Shown here piece after piece: positions 1 to 8,227 of a stretch of DNA of 62,334 bases. Made by a program: the position numbers and the translations under genes. The notes beneath the pieces are model-generated. The model was not told where the DNA came from and did no database searches. It saw nothing but the letters and a program-made list of their open reading frames with translations. Position 1 is the first letter of the stretch. Every line of letters begins with the position of its first letter. This DNA comes from Bradyrhizobium sp. (GTDB lineage Bacteria; Pseudomonadota; Alphaproteobacteria; Rhizobiales; Xanthobacteraceae), in the NCBI GenBank assembly GCA_028290305.1, contig JAQGKC010000094.1, forward strand, positions 1 through 62,334, in the 5' to 3' direction.

Positions 1-2358
1 CCCTTCGCCGAGGAACTCAGCGTCGCCTCATTGGCGAGTTCGCTGACCGAGCGGCTGTTACGTCTCAATCTCAACCCCGAAATCGCCGCCATGCTGCGCG
101 CCAAGGCCGACTGGTTCAACGGCCGCCAGGCGACGCAAATGCAGGCGGTGGCGCCGATCACCCGCACGCCGTATTTCTGCTCGGGCTGTCCGCACAACAC
201 CTCGACCAAGGTGCCCGACGGCAGCCGCGCCTTTGCCGGCATCGGTTGCCACTTCATGGCGCTGTGGATGGACCGCAACACCGAGACCTTCACCCATATG
301 GGCGGCGAGGGCGTGCCATGGGTCGGCGTCGCACCCTTTACCAATGAAGAGCACGTGTTCGCCAATCTCGGCGACGGCACCTATTTCCACTCCGGCAGTC
401 TTGCGATCCGTCAAGCGGTCTCGTCCAAGGCCAACATCACCTACAAGATCCTTTACAACGATGCGACCGCGATGACCGGCGGCCAGCACGTTGACGGCGA
501 ATTGTCGCCGCAGCAGATCACCTTCCAGCTTCACTCGGAAGGCATCCGCGACATCTACCTGGTGTCGGAAAACCCCGATGCCTATCCGGCCTCCGATATC
601 GCGCCCGGCACCAAGACCGCGCATCGCGACGAACTCGACGCCGTCATGAAAACGCTGCGCCAGGTGAAGGGTGCCTCGGCCATCGTGTTCGTGCAGACCT
701 GTGCGGCCGAGAAGCGCCGTCGCCGCAAGCGCGGCACGATGGAGGATCCGCAGCGCCGCGTATTGATCAATCCGGCGGTATGCGAAGGCTGCGGCGATTG
801 TTCGGTGCAATCGAACTGCATCTCGGTTGAGCCGCTGGAGACTGAACTTGGGCGCAAACGCACCATCAATCAGTCGACCTGCAACAAGGACTATTCCTGC
901 CTGAAGGGCTTTTGTCCGTCCTTTGTCACCGTCGATGGCGGCAAGCTTCGTCGTCGCGCGCCGGCTGATCTGGGCAATATCGGCGATCTGCCGGAACCGG
1001 CATCGCGGCCTTCGCTCGATCGGCCCTATAACGTTGCTGTCGGCGGCGTCGGCGGCACCGGCGTGCTGACGATCGGTGCGCTGCTCGGCATGGCCGCGCA
1101 TATCGAGGGCAAGGCCAGCATGATCCTGGATATGTCGGGCCTCGCGCAGAAAGGCGGCGCGGTGCTCAGTCACGTCCGGCTGTCTGAGCACACTGCCGAC
1201 GTCACCTGTTCGCGTATCGTTACCGGCACGGCCGATCTGGTGCTGGCGGCGGACGAGGTGGTGGCGGCCGCCAAGGAAACCATGACGCTCTGTGAATCCG
1301 GCCGCACCACCGGCGTCATCAACACGCATCTGATTCCGATCGCGGATTTCATTCTGAACCGCGACTTCAATTTCCAGGCCCGCAAGGTCAACAATGTGCT
1401 GGAAACGGCGTTGCGCAAGGATTCGTCGTTCTTCGATTTCACCAAGCCCGCGGAAATCCTGCTGGGCGATTCCATCGCCACTAACATGATGATGATGGGC
1501 TATGCCTACCAGAAGGGCCTGTTGCCGCTCTCGGCCAAATCCATCGAGCAGGCCATCGAGGTTAACGGTGTTGCGGTCAAGATGAATACCCAGGCGTTCC
1601 AGCTTGGACGCCTGGCGGCGGTCGATCCGGCACGGCTGGCGGCGATGATGAAGGGCCAGGACGAGACGGTGGCGCCGAAGACGCTGGACGCGATGTCGCT
1701 CGACGAGATCATCGCACATCGCAGCGCGCTCCTGACCGACTATCAGAATGAGAAGCTCGCCGAGCGCTACCGTAATCTGGTGACGCAGGTGCGCAACACG
1801 GCTGTCAATGGCGGCTTCGGTGACGAGTTGCCGCGCGCGGTCGCGATCAATTACGCCAAGCTGCTCGCCTACAAAGACGAGTATGAGGTGGCGCGGCTCT
1901 TTACCGACGGCAAGTTCGAGAAACAAATCCGCGATCAGTTCGACGGCGATTTCAAGATCAACTTCAATCTCGCGCCGCCGATACTGGGCGGCGGCACCGA
2001 CGCCCTCGGCCGGCCGCGCAAGCGTGCGTTCGGCGCGTGGATGATGCCGGTGTTCAGGGTTCTCGCTGGTCTGCGTGGTCTTCGCGGCACGGCCTTCGAC
2101 ATCTTCGGTCACAGCGCCGACCGCAAGCTCGAGCGCGACCTGATCGTTGGCTATGAGAAGGACGTCGCTTCCGTACTCGCAGTGCTTTCGCCGCTGACGC
2201 TGGATACCGCGATCGAACTGCTCTCGCTGCCGGATCGCATTCGGGGCTACGGGCCGGTGAAGGAGAAGTCGGTGCAGGATGCGAAGGCGCGGTATGCGCA
2301 ACTCGCCGCCGATCTCGTCAACCCGCCACCCGCGCCGAGGCAGATCGCGGCGGAGTGA
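1..2358 (+). CDS. Indolepyruvate ferredoxin oxidoreductase, fused alpha/beta form (5' truncated by window edge)
   Basis: The frame is open from base 1 with no start, so the N-terminal third lies outside the window; about 785 residues are visible, whereas fused enzymes of this family are about 1,150. The enzyme oxidatively decarboxylates aryl or branched 2-oxo acids to acyl-CoA with thiamine diphosphate and Fe-S clusters, reducing ferredoxin. Visible in order: the end of the TPP-binding half with CSGCPHN; a cysteine-rich ferredoxin-like stretch (CEGCGDC and CNKDYSCLKGFCPSF, about residues 258-305); then the gamma-type domain beginning AVGGVGGTGVLTIGALLG. The C-terminal ~200 residues are the helical tail typical of the fused form. 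A 93-nt gap separates it from the thiolase-like gene, suggesting one acyl-CoA operon. The family is clear; the substrate is not. Confidence 0.93.
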   Translation, partial: PFAEELSVASLASSLTERLLRLNLNPEIAAMLRAKADWFNGRQATQMQAVAPITRTPYFCSGCPHNTSTKVPDGSRAFAGIGCHFMALWMDRNTETFTHMGGEGVPWVGVAPFTNEEHVFANLGDGTYFHSGSLAIRQAVSSKANITYKILYNDATAMTGGQHVDGELSPQQITFQLHSEGIRDIYLVSENPDAYPASDIAPGTKTAHRDELDAVMKTLRQVKGASAIVFVQTCAAEKRRRRKRGTMEDPQRRVLINPAVCEGCGDCSVQSNCISVEPLETELGRKRTINQSTCNKDYSCLKGFCPSFVTVDGGKLRRRAPADLGNIGDLPEPASRPSLDRPYNVAVGGVGGTGVLTIGALLGMAAHIEGKASMILDMSGLAQKGGAVLSHVRLSEHTADVTCSRIVTGTADLVLAADEVVAAAKETMTLCESGRTTGVINTHLIPIADFILNRDFNFQARKVNNVLETALRKDSSFFDFTKPAEILLGDSIATNMMMMGYAYQKGLLPLSAKSIEQAIEVNGVAVKMNTQAFQLGRLAAVDPARLAAMMKGQDETVAPKTLDAMSLDEIIAHRSALLTDYQNEKLAERYRNLVTQVRNTAVNGGFGDELPRAVAINYAKLLAYKDEYEVARLFTDGKFEKQIRDQFDGDFKINFNLAPPILGGGTDALGRPRKRAFGAWMMPVFRVLAGLRGLRGTAFDIFGHSADRKLERDLIVGYEKDVASVLAVLSPLTLDTAIELLSLPDRIRGYGPVKEKSVQDAKARYAQLAADLVNPPPAPRQIAAE

Positions 2359-2451
2359 CGTCGTCTCGCCTGACGGAATATTTCGGTGCTTGCCAAGGCA
2401 GCGCCGAAAGGCGAGAAAACCGCTGGGAAGAAACACCAGCGGAGTGTTGTA

Positions 2452-3600
2452 TTGACCATCAAAGGCAAGGCCTACATCGCCGGGATCTACGAACATCCGA
2501 CCCGGCACGCACCTGACAAATCCACCGCACAGCTTCATGCCGAAGTCGCCAAGGGCGCATTGGAAGATGCCGGGCTGACCAAGGCCGACATCGATGGCTA
2601 TTTCTGCGCCGGCGACGCGCCGGGCGGTGCCTGGCCGATGGTCGATTACCTCGGCCTCAAGGTGCGCCACATCGACTCCACGGAGACCGGCGGCTGCTCG
2701 TATTTGATCCATCTCGGTCATGCCGCTGAAGCGATTGCGGCCGGCAAATGCTCGATCGCGCTGATCACGCTGGCCGGCAAACCGCGTACCGGCGCGATGC
2801 CGCCACGCGCGGCGGGCGCCGAGGCCGATTTCGAGGCGGCCTATGGCGCGACCACCCACAATGCCTACGGCATGTGTGCCATGCGCCATATGCACGACTA
2901 CGGGACCACCAGTGAGCAACTCGCCTGGATCAAAGTCGCAGCGTCGCATCACGCGCAATACAACCCGCATGCGATGCTAAAGGATGTCGTCACCGTCGAG
3001 GACGTGCTCAACTCACCGATGATTTCCGATCCGCTGCACCGGATGGACTGCTGCGTGGTCACCGATGGCGGCGGCGCGCTGATCGTGACCACGCCGGAAA
3101 TCGCCAAGAGCCTGAAAAAACCACAGGTGCGGTTGATCGGGCAGGGTGAGGCGATGAAGGGCCCGCGCGGCGGCAAGGATCTCGATCTGACCTATTCCGC
3201 CGGCGTGTGGTCGGGCCCGCGCGCGTTCGAAGAAGCTGGCGTGACTCCGAAGGACATCAAATACGCATCGATCTACGACAGCTTCACCATCACGGTGCTG
3301 ATGCAGATTGAAGACCTCGGCTTTTGTAGGAAAGGCGAGGGCGGCAAGTTCGTCGCCGACGGCAATCTGATTTCCGGCGTCGGCAAGCTGCCGTTCAATA
3401 CCGACGGTGGCGGCCTGTGCAGCAACCATCCCGTCAACCGCGGCGGCATGACCAAGATCATTGAAGCGGTGCGTCAGTTGCGCGGCGAAGCGCATCCGAA
3501 AGTGCAGGTGCCGAACTGCGATCTCGCCATCGCCCATGGCACCGGCGGACTGCTCGGCGTACGTCACGCCGCATCAACCTGCATCCTGGAGCGTGCGTGA
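2452..3600 (+). CDS. Thiolase-fold acyl-CoA acetyltransferase / SCP2-type protein (possible Ltp2-like aldolase)
   Basis: A 382-residue SCP2/lipid-transfer-type thiolase-superfamily protein. I chose the TTG at 2452 because GGAG sits 7 nt upstream and translation then begins MTIKGKAYIAGIYEHP; an in-frame GTG at 2386 has no clear ribosome site. Landmarks are C82 in ETGGCSY, NHPVNRGG and HGTGGLLG; the last replaces the usual C-x-G active-site motif of classical thiolases. The stop overlaps the start of a DUF35 protein. This thiolase-DUF35 pairing is known from steroid side-chain retro-aldolases (Ltp2 with the DUF35 domain of ChsH2) and from SCP2 thiolases. Either thiolytic or retro-aldol cleavage of a beta-hydroxy/keto acyl-CoA is possible; the family is sure, the reaction is not. 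Confidence 0.85.
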   Translation: MTIKGKAYIAGIYEHPTRHAPDKSTAQLHAEVAKGALEDAGLTKADIDGYFCAGDAPGGAWPMVDYLGLKVRHIDSTETGGCSYLIHLGHAAEAIAAGKCSIALITLAGKPRTGAMPPRAAGAEADFEAAYGATTHNAYGMCAMRHMHDYGTTSEQLAWIKVAASHHAQYNPHAMLKDVVTVEDVLNSPMISDPLHRMDCCVVTDGGGALIVTTPEIAKSLKKPQVRLIGQGEAMKGPRGGKDLDLTYSAGVWSGPRAFEEAGVTPKDIKYASIYDSFTITVLMQIEDLGFCRKGEGGKFVADGNLISGVGKLPFNTDGGGLCSNHPVNRGGMTKIIEAVRQLRGEAHPKVQVPNCDLAIAHGTGGLLGVRHAASTCILERA

Positions 3601-3989
3601 TGACGGAAGCGAAGAAATACCCGGCGCCGCAGGGTAATCCCGAGACAAAGCCGTTCTGGGATGCGGCTGCGCAAGGCAAATTCCTGATCAAGCGCTGCAC
3701 CGCATGCGGCGAGCCGCATTATTTTCCGCGCTCGATCTGTCCGTTCTGCTTCTCCGACAAAACGATGTGGGAGGAAAGTTCTGGCGAGGCTGTGATCTAC
3801 ACCTTCAGCCTGATGCGTAAATCGCCGACCGGGCCTTATGCGATCGCTTACGTCACCTTGAAGGAAGGTCCGTCGTTGCAGACCAATCTGGTCGACTGCG
3901 ATATCGACGGACTGAAGATCGGACAGAAGGTGAAGGTGGTGTTCAAGCCGACCGACGGCGCGCCGTTGCCGTTCTTTACGCCGGCGTGA
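3600..3989 (+). CDS. DUF35 Zn-ribbon/OB-fold protein, partner of the upstream thiolase-like gene
   Basis: A 129-residue protein with an N-terminal helix, a rubredoxin-like zinc ribbon (CTACGE then CPFC, four cysteines, about residues 32-55) and a C-terminal OB fold. The ATG overlaps the preceding stop (ATGA at 3600), implying translational coupling; a GTG one codon earlier is also possible. DUF35 proteins bind acyl-CoA substrates and form complexes with thiolase-fold enzymes, and in steroid degraders they are needed for aldolase activity. The arrangement supports a two-subunit enzyme with the upstream protein. Length and cysteines are standard for the family. Confidence 0.9.
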   Translation: MTEAKKYPAPQGNPETKPFWDAAAQGKFLIKRCTACGEPHYFPRSICPFCFSDKTMWEESSGEAVIYTFSLMRKSPTGPYAIAYVTLKEGPSLQTNLVDCDIDGLKIGQKVKVVFKPTDGAPLPFFTPA

Positions 3990-3995
3990 TTTTTT

Positions 3996-4178
3996 CCCTC
4001 TCCCCTTGCGGGGGAGGGTGCGTAGGCGGCCTTTGGCCGCCGTTCTTTAGAATAACGCCGAAGCGTAGCACGGCTATGCGAAGGCTGCCGGGTGAGGGGT
4101 TCTGTCCTGCGCCGACCCCTCACCCGGCAAAGTTTGGTGCGGGCGTTAGTGGGGCCCTCTCCCGCAAGGGGAGAGGGC
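3996..4178. repeat. Intergenic palindromic repeat with CCCTCTCCCC...GGGGAGAGGG ends
   Basis: The two ends (3996-4019 and 4155-4178) are near-perfect inverted copies of a CCCTCTCCCCTTGCGGG-type unit and the middle is GC-rich. It fills the gap between the DUF35 and MaoC genes and ends shortly before the MaoC ribosome site. It resembles the dispersed repeats common between genes in Bradyrhizobium relatives. It could fold into a long stem in the transcript. Confidence 0.75.
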
Positions 4179-4223
4179 GCAGCCACGAAAGCCGGCAAGG
4201 AAAAATTCGGGGAGAAGACACCA

Positions 4224-5084
4224 ATGCCGATCAAGTACGAAGAGCTGATGGCGCTGAAGAACCTCGGCCAGAAATATGCCTATAGCGATCGCGAAGTGAT
4301 GCTGTACGCCTATGGCATCGGGATGGGTGCCGACCCCATGGACGAAAAAGAGCTGGCTTTCGTCAACGAAGCCGTCGCCACGCCTCGCGCTCTAAAGGTT
4401 GTCCCGACATTTGCGTCGGTCGCGGCCTGGGGGGCCGGACCCGGTGTAATGAATCTCGACCGCGTGATGGTGGTGGATGGCGAACGCGACATCACCTTCC
4501 ACAAGCCGCTCGCCGTGGCTGCCCATATCACCGCCGATTCCAGCGTCCTCGATGTTTTCGACAAGGGCAAGGACAAGGGCGCCGTCATCCGGCACAAGAC
4601 GGTGCTGCGAGACGAGAAGGGCGAGCCACTGGCGACGCTGGTTGCGTCGCGTTTTGCGCGCGGCGATGGCGGTTTCGGCGGCCCCTCGGAAGGCCAGCCC
4701 GAACCGCATCAGGTGCCGACGCGCACGCCGGACAGGTCAGTCGATATTTCGACGCGCCCGGACCAGGCGCTGGTCTATCGGCTCTGCGGCGACCGCAATC
4801 CGCTGCACTCCGATCCCGAATTCGCCAAGCGCGCCGGCTTTCCGCGGCCGATCCTGCACGGCATGTGCACCTACGGCATCACCTGCCGCGGCGTGCTGCA
4901 GACCTATGCCGATTACGATGCCTCAGCCTTCAAACAGCACACCGCGCGGTTCTCCTCGCCGGTCTATCCCGGCGAGACCGTGACGATGGATTTGTGGAAG
5001 GACGGCAGCGTGATTTCATTCGAAGCCAAGGTGAAAGCGCGCAACGTCACCGTCATCAAGAGCGGCAGGACGGTGCTGGGGTGA
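4224..5084 (+). CDS. MaoC-family 2-enoyl-CoA hydratase (hydratase 2)
   Basis: A 286-residue double hot-dog protein matching the hydratase-2 half of peroxisomal MFE-2. The ATG at 4224 follows GGGGAGAAGACACC, a good ribosome site. The C-terminal hot-dog carries the D-x-N-x-x-H active-site signature, with D190, N192 and H195 followed by FAKRAGFPRPILHGMCTYG-type packing residues; the N-terminal hot-dog is the substrate-binding half. The enzyme adds water to trans-2-enoyl-CoA to give (3R)-hydroxyacyl-CoA. The next gene is an SDR matching the dehydrogenase part of MFE-2, so the two probably catalyse consecutive beta-oxidation steps on a branched or ring-derived acyl-CoA. Confidence 0.9.
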   Translation: MPIKYEELMALKNLGQKYAYSDREVMLYAYGIGMGADPMDEKELAFVNEAVATPRALKVVPTFASVAAWGAGPGVMNLDRVMVVDGERDITFHKPLAVAAHITADSSVLDVFDKGKDKGAVIRHKTVLRDEKGEPLATLVASRFARGDGGFGGPSEGQPEPHQVPTRTPDRSVDISTRPDQALVYRLCGDRNPLHSDPEFAKRAGFPRPILHGMCTYGITCRGVLQTYADYDASAFKQHTARFSSPVYPGETVTMDLWKDGSVISFEAKVKARNVTVIKSGRTVLG

Positions 5085-5110
5085 AAGCAGGGACCACTCT
5101 GAATGTTTGT

Positions 5111-5197
5111 CGTCATGCCCGGCCTTGTGCCGAGCATCCACGTCTTCTCTTCAGAACAAGAAAGACGTGGATGGCCGTGACGAGAACGGCCATGACG
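5111..5197. repeat. Nested palindromic repeat (CGTCATgcccggcc ... ggccATGACG)
   Basis: Outer arms CGTCAT/ATGACG enclose an inner perfect stem ATCCACGTCTT/AAGACGTGGAT. It lies between the MaoC and SDR genes. A half copy of the outer arm recurs at about 8106-8125. It is a dispersed REP-like unit and may form an mRNA hairpin between the two cistrons. Confidence 0.7.
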
Positions 5198-5232
5198 CCG
5201 AAATAAATAACGAAGATTTGGGAGAACACATC

Positions 5233-6111
5233 ATGGGATTACTCGGCGGCAAGGTTGCGCTGATCACCGGTGCGGGCGGCGGGCTTGGTGAGGCCTATGC
5301 CAAATTGTTCGCGCGCGAGGGCGCGGCTGTCGTGGTCAACGACCTCGGCGGCCCCCGTGACGGCAGCGGCGGCGACACCTCGATGGCGCAGAAGGTGGTC
5401 GAAGCGATCAAGGCGGAGGGCGGCCGCGCGGTGGCCAACGGCGCCGATATTTCGACCATGGCCGGCGGGCAGTCGGTATTCGATGATGCCATCAAGAATT
5501 TCGGCCGCGCCGATATTCTCGTCAACAACGCGGGCATTTTGCTCGACCAGACCTTTGCCAAGGCGACCGAAGCCGCCTGGGACAAGGTCTTGAAGGTGCA
5601 TCTGAAGGGCACGTTCTGTGTCACCCAGCCGGTGTTCCGCTGGATGCGGGAGAACGGCGGCGGTGTCATCGTCAATACGTCATCGACGTCAGGCCTGATC
5701 GGCAATTTCGGCCAGAGCAATTACGGCGCCGCCAAAGGCGGCATTTGGGGCCTGTCGAACGTGCTCGCGATCGAAGGCCGCAAATACAATATCCGCATCT
5801 GGACGCTGGCGCCGGGCGCGCTGACCCGCATGACCGCCGATTTGCCACGCTATATCGAAAATCCCGGCGCCGCGCTCGGACCGGACGGGATCGCGCCGGC
5901 CGTGCTATACATGGTCAGCGAATTGTCGGGCGACCAGACTGGCAAGGTCTTGGGCGTCTCCGGCCCGCGCGGTGTGCGCGAGATGCGAATGATGGAAAAG
6001 CCGGGCTGGAAGCCGCCGCACACCGGATGGAAGGCACAGGATGTCGTCGAGCATGCCAAGGATATTTTCTTCTCCGAGGAAGAGATCGAGTTGGGCGCGC
6101 GGCGGTTTTGA
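5233..6111 (+). CDS. SDR-family (3R)-hydroxyacyl-CoA dehydrogenase, MFE-2-like
   Basis: A 292-residue short-chain dehydrogenase. The ATG at 5233 is preceded by GGGAGAACACATC. The Rossmann motif TGAGGGLG (residues 12-19), the NDLGGPRDGSG loop typical of the MFE-2/HSD17B4 dehydrogenase, the NNAG motif and the catalytic Y164-x3-K168 (NYGAAKGG) are all present. The C-terminal extension after about residue 230 is longer than in FabG and matches MFE-2-type enzymes. Following a hydratase 2, it most likely oxidises (3R)-hydroxyacyl-CoA to 3-oxoacyl-CoA with NAD. Class is certain, substrate inferred. Confidence 0.9.
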   Translation: MGLLGGKVALITGAGGGLGEAYAKLFAREGAAVVVNDLGGPRDGSGGDTSMAQKVVEAIKAEGGRAVANGADISTMAGGQSVFDDAIKNFGRADILVNNAGILLDQTFAKATEAAWDKVLKVHLKGTFCVTQPVFRWMRENGGGVIVNTSSTSGLIGNFGQSNYGAAKGGIWGLSNVLAIEGRKYNIRIWTLAPGALTRMTADLPRYIENPGAALGPDGIAPAVLYMVSELSGDQTGKVLGVSGPRGVREMRMMEKPGWKPPHTGWKAQDVVEHAKDIFFSEEEIELGARRF

Positions 6112-6118
6112 TACTTTA

Positions 6119-6158
6119 CGTCATTCCGGGTTCGCACTACGCGCGCCTCGGAATGACG
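6119..6158. repeat. Short REP-like palindrome CGTCATTCCG...CGGAATGACG
   Basis: A perfect 10-bp inverted repeat (6119-6128 with 6149-6158) around a GC-rich loop, in the gap before the DapA-like gene. Variants of the same unit occur at 26,688-26,725 and 32,426-32,474, showing a dispersed family. Confidence 0.75.
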
Positions 6159-6192
6159 AACCAGATAAAGTCGAGCAGAGGCACACATAACA

Positions 6193-7146
6193 ATGAAACT
6201 TACCCACAAGGCCGCAGGCACGTTTGCGATTGCACCGACGCCGTTCCACGACGATGGCCGCATCGACGAGAAATCCATCGACCGGCTGACCGACTTCTAC
6301 GCCGAGGTAGGCTGCGATGGCGTCACGGTGCTCGGCATTCTCGGTGAAGCGCCGAAGCTCGATGGATCGGAAGCCGAGGAAGTCGCGAAACGCTTTGTGA
6401 AGCGCGCCAAGAATATGCAGATTATCGTCGGCGTCTCCGCACCGGGGTTTGCCACGATGCGCTCGCTGGCGCGTGCGTCGATGGATGCCGGCGCCGCGGG
6501 CGTGATGATCGCGCCGCCGCCGCATCTGCGTACCGACGATCAGATATCAGGCTATTTCAAGCAGGCGATCGAGGCGATCGGCGACGACATTCCCTGGGTG
6601 CTGCAGGATTATCCATTGACCCTGTCGGTGGTGTTCACGCCCGCGGTGATCCGGAAAATCGTGATGGACAGTCCGTCCTGCGTGATGCTCAAGCATGAAG
6701 ACTGGCCGGGACTGGAAAAGATTTCCGCGCTCCGCGCCTTCCAGAAGGAAGGCTCACTGCGGCCGCTGTCGATCCTGACCGGCAATGGCGGGTTGTTTCT
6801 CGATTTCGAGATGGAGCGCGGCGCCGATGGCGCGATGACCGGCTACGCCTTCCCGGAATTACTGATCGATGTCGTGAAATTGTCGAAAGCGGGCAAGCGC
6901 GATGCCGCGCATGATCTGTTCGACGCGCATCTGCCGCTGATCCGTTACGAGCAGCAGCCCGGCGCGGGACTGGCGGTGCGCAAATACGTGCTGCAAAAGC
7001 GCGGCGTAATTGCCTCCAGCGCACAACGCAAGCCGGGCTCGAGCATTACACCAGCCGCAAAGGCCGAGGTGGATTACCTGCTGTCGCGGGTTGCGCGCGT
7101 CGACAAGCGCGCCAATCTGCAGCCGCAATCCAGCGCGGCGGGTTGA
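6193..7146 (+). CDS. Dihydrodipicolinate synthase/N-acetylneuraminate lyase family protein
   Basis: A 317-residue class I aldolase of the DapA superfamily. The catalytic Schiff-base lysine is K167 (VMLKHED) and the proton-relay tyrosine is Y140 (LQDYPL). The 2-oxo-acid binding loop reads GILGEAPKL instead of the canonical GTTGE, so true DapA activity is unlikely. The C-terminal helical extension is somewhat longer than DapA (about 292). It follows the beta-oxidation-like genes and precedes a Nudix gene, separated from both by palindromic repeats. It probably cleaves or forms a C-C bond of a pyruvate-derived metabolite; the substrate is unknown. Confidence 0.88.
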   Translation: MKLTHKAAGTFAIAPTPFHDDGRIDEKSIDRLTDFYAEVGCDGVTVLGILGEAPKLDGSEAEEVAKRFVKRAKNMQIIVGVSAPGFATMRSLARASMDAGAAGVMIAPPPHLRTDDQISGYFKQAIEAIGDDIPWVLQDYPLTLSVVFTPAVIRKIVMDSPSCVMLKHEDWPGLEKISALRAFQKEGSLRPLSILTGNGGLFLDFEMERGADGAMTGYAFPELLIDVVKLSKAGKRDAAHDLFDAHLPLIRYEQQPGAGLAVRKYVLQKRGVIASSAQRKPGSSITPAAKAEVDYLLSRVARVDKRANLQPQSSAAG

Positions 7147-7157
7147 TAAAATTACGT

Positions 7158-7250
7158 CATGGTGAGGAGGCGCGCTTGCGCCGTCTCGAACCATGAGCCG
7201 ATACATTTCTCATCCTTCGAGACGCGGCCAAGAGGCCGCTCCTCAGGATG
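7158..7250. repeat. Pair of REP-like palindromes (CATGGTGAGGAG.. and CATCCTTCGAGACGC..)
   Basis: Two adjacent imperfect palindromes: 7158-7195 (CATGGTGAGGAG...CTCGAACCATG) and 7211-7250 (CATCCTTCGAGACG...CTCCTCAGGATG). Both motifs are familiar dispersed intergenic repeats of Bradyrhizobium-type genomes. They occupy the gap between the DapA-like and Nudix genes. Confidence 0.75.
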
Positions 7251-7269
7251 ACGAAGAGGATGAAAGCTC

Positions 7270-8067
7270 ATGCCAGCCGAAGCCGTCGCACCACGCCCCG
7301 CATCGACCATCCTGCTGCTGCGCGATAGTCCTGTGGGCGAGATCGAGGTCTTCATGATGGTGCGCCATTATGAGATCGACTTTAACTCAGGCGCGCTGGT
7401 GTTTCCCGGCGGCAGTGTCGATGCCAGCGACAAGGAGATCATCGCCAGGTCAGAGCTTTATTCCGGCGGTGAGGGGCTGGACGCTGCCGCCTTGAGTTTT
7501 CGGATCGCCGCGATCCGCGAAACCTTTGAGGAAAGCGGCATCCTGCTGGCCCGGCCGCGCGGATCGAACAGCCTTGTCGATGCGACGCGGGCGCGCGAGA
7601 TCGAAGCCGGCCATCGCACCGCGTTGTGCGAGGGCAAGACGACATTTCCAAAAGTCCTCGCCGATAGCGGAATGTCGTTGGCGCTCGACGAGTTGGTGCC
7701 CTATGCGCACTGGATCACGCCGGAGGGCATGCCGAAGCGGTTCGACACCTGGTTCTTTCTCGCTGCGGCGCCGCCGGAGCAGGCTGGCGCCCACGACGGC
7801 AAGGAATCCACCGACTCGATCTGGGTGTCGCCGCGCGAGGCGCTGGCAGGCGGCGAGAGCGGGCGGTTCAAGCTGCCGTTTCCGACCACGCGCAACCTGA
7901 TCAGGCTCGGCAAGCAGCCAGGCGTGAGAGCCGCGCTCGATGACAGCAGGGGCAAGCCGATCGTGACCGTGATGCCCGTGATGACAAAACTCAACGGCGG
8001 CCGTCAGCTTCGCATCCCGGCGGAAGCCGGTTACGACGGCGAGCTGTTTGAAGTCGGCGCAGTGTGA
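7270..8067 (+). CDS. Nudix hydrolase, NUDT19/RP2-like
   Basis: A 265-residue Nudix protein. The Nudix box is split: it begins FPGGSVDASD near residue 40 and finishes with RETFEESG (R83-G90) after an insertion of about 25 residues, as in the NUDT19 acyl-CoA diphosphatase branch. The metal-binding glutamates E84, E87 and E88 are intact. NUDT19-type enzymes cleave CoA and acyl-CoA esters to 3',5'-ADP and acyl-phosphopantetheine, which fits the surrounding acyl-CoA genes, though many relatives are uncharacterised. The start at 7270 is the first ATG and gives a normal N terminus. Confidence 0.85.
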   Translation: MPAEAVAPRPASTILLLRDSPVGEIEVFMMVRHYEIDFNSGALVFPGGSVDASDKEIIARSELYSGGEGLDAAALSFRIAAIRETFEESGILLARPRGSNSLVDATRAREIEAGHRTALCEGKTTFPKVLADSGMSLALDELVPYAHWITPEGMPKRFDTWFFLAAAPPEQAGAHDGKESTDSIWVSPREALAGGESGRFKLPFPTTRNLIRLGKQPGVRAALDDSRGKPIVTVMPVMTKLNGGRQLRIPAEAGYDGELFEVGAV

Positions 8068-8227
8068 CGTAAGCGTTCGACATTATCATTTGCCGTCTCT
8101 GTTTTCGTCGTGCCCGGCCATGACGGGTTTGGAATCGTCTTCGTTCTGAGCCGACACGCCCTTGATGATCACAAAGATTGTCGGCATCCTGCTCGCCATA
8201 AAAATAATCAGGGCAGGGGCACGCACC

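Noticed and set aside
58..2970. A 970-codon minus-strand open frame
   Set aside because: It overlaps the oxidoreductase and thiolase genes on the other strand, is Arg/His/Gly-rich and has no domain; a GC-rich shadow.
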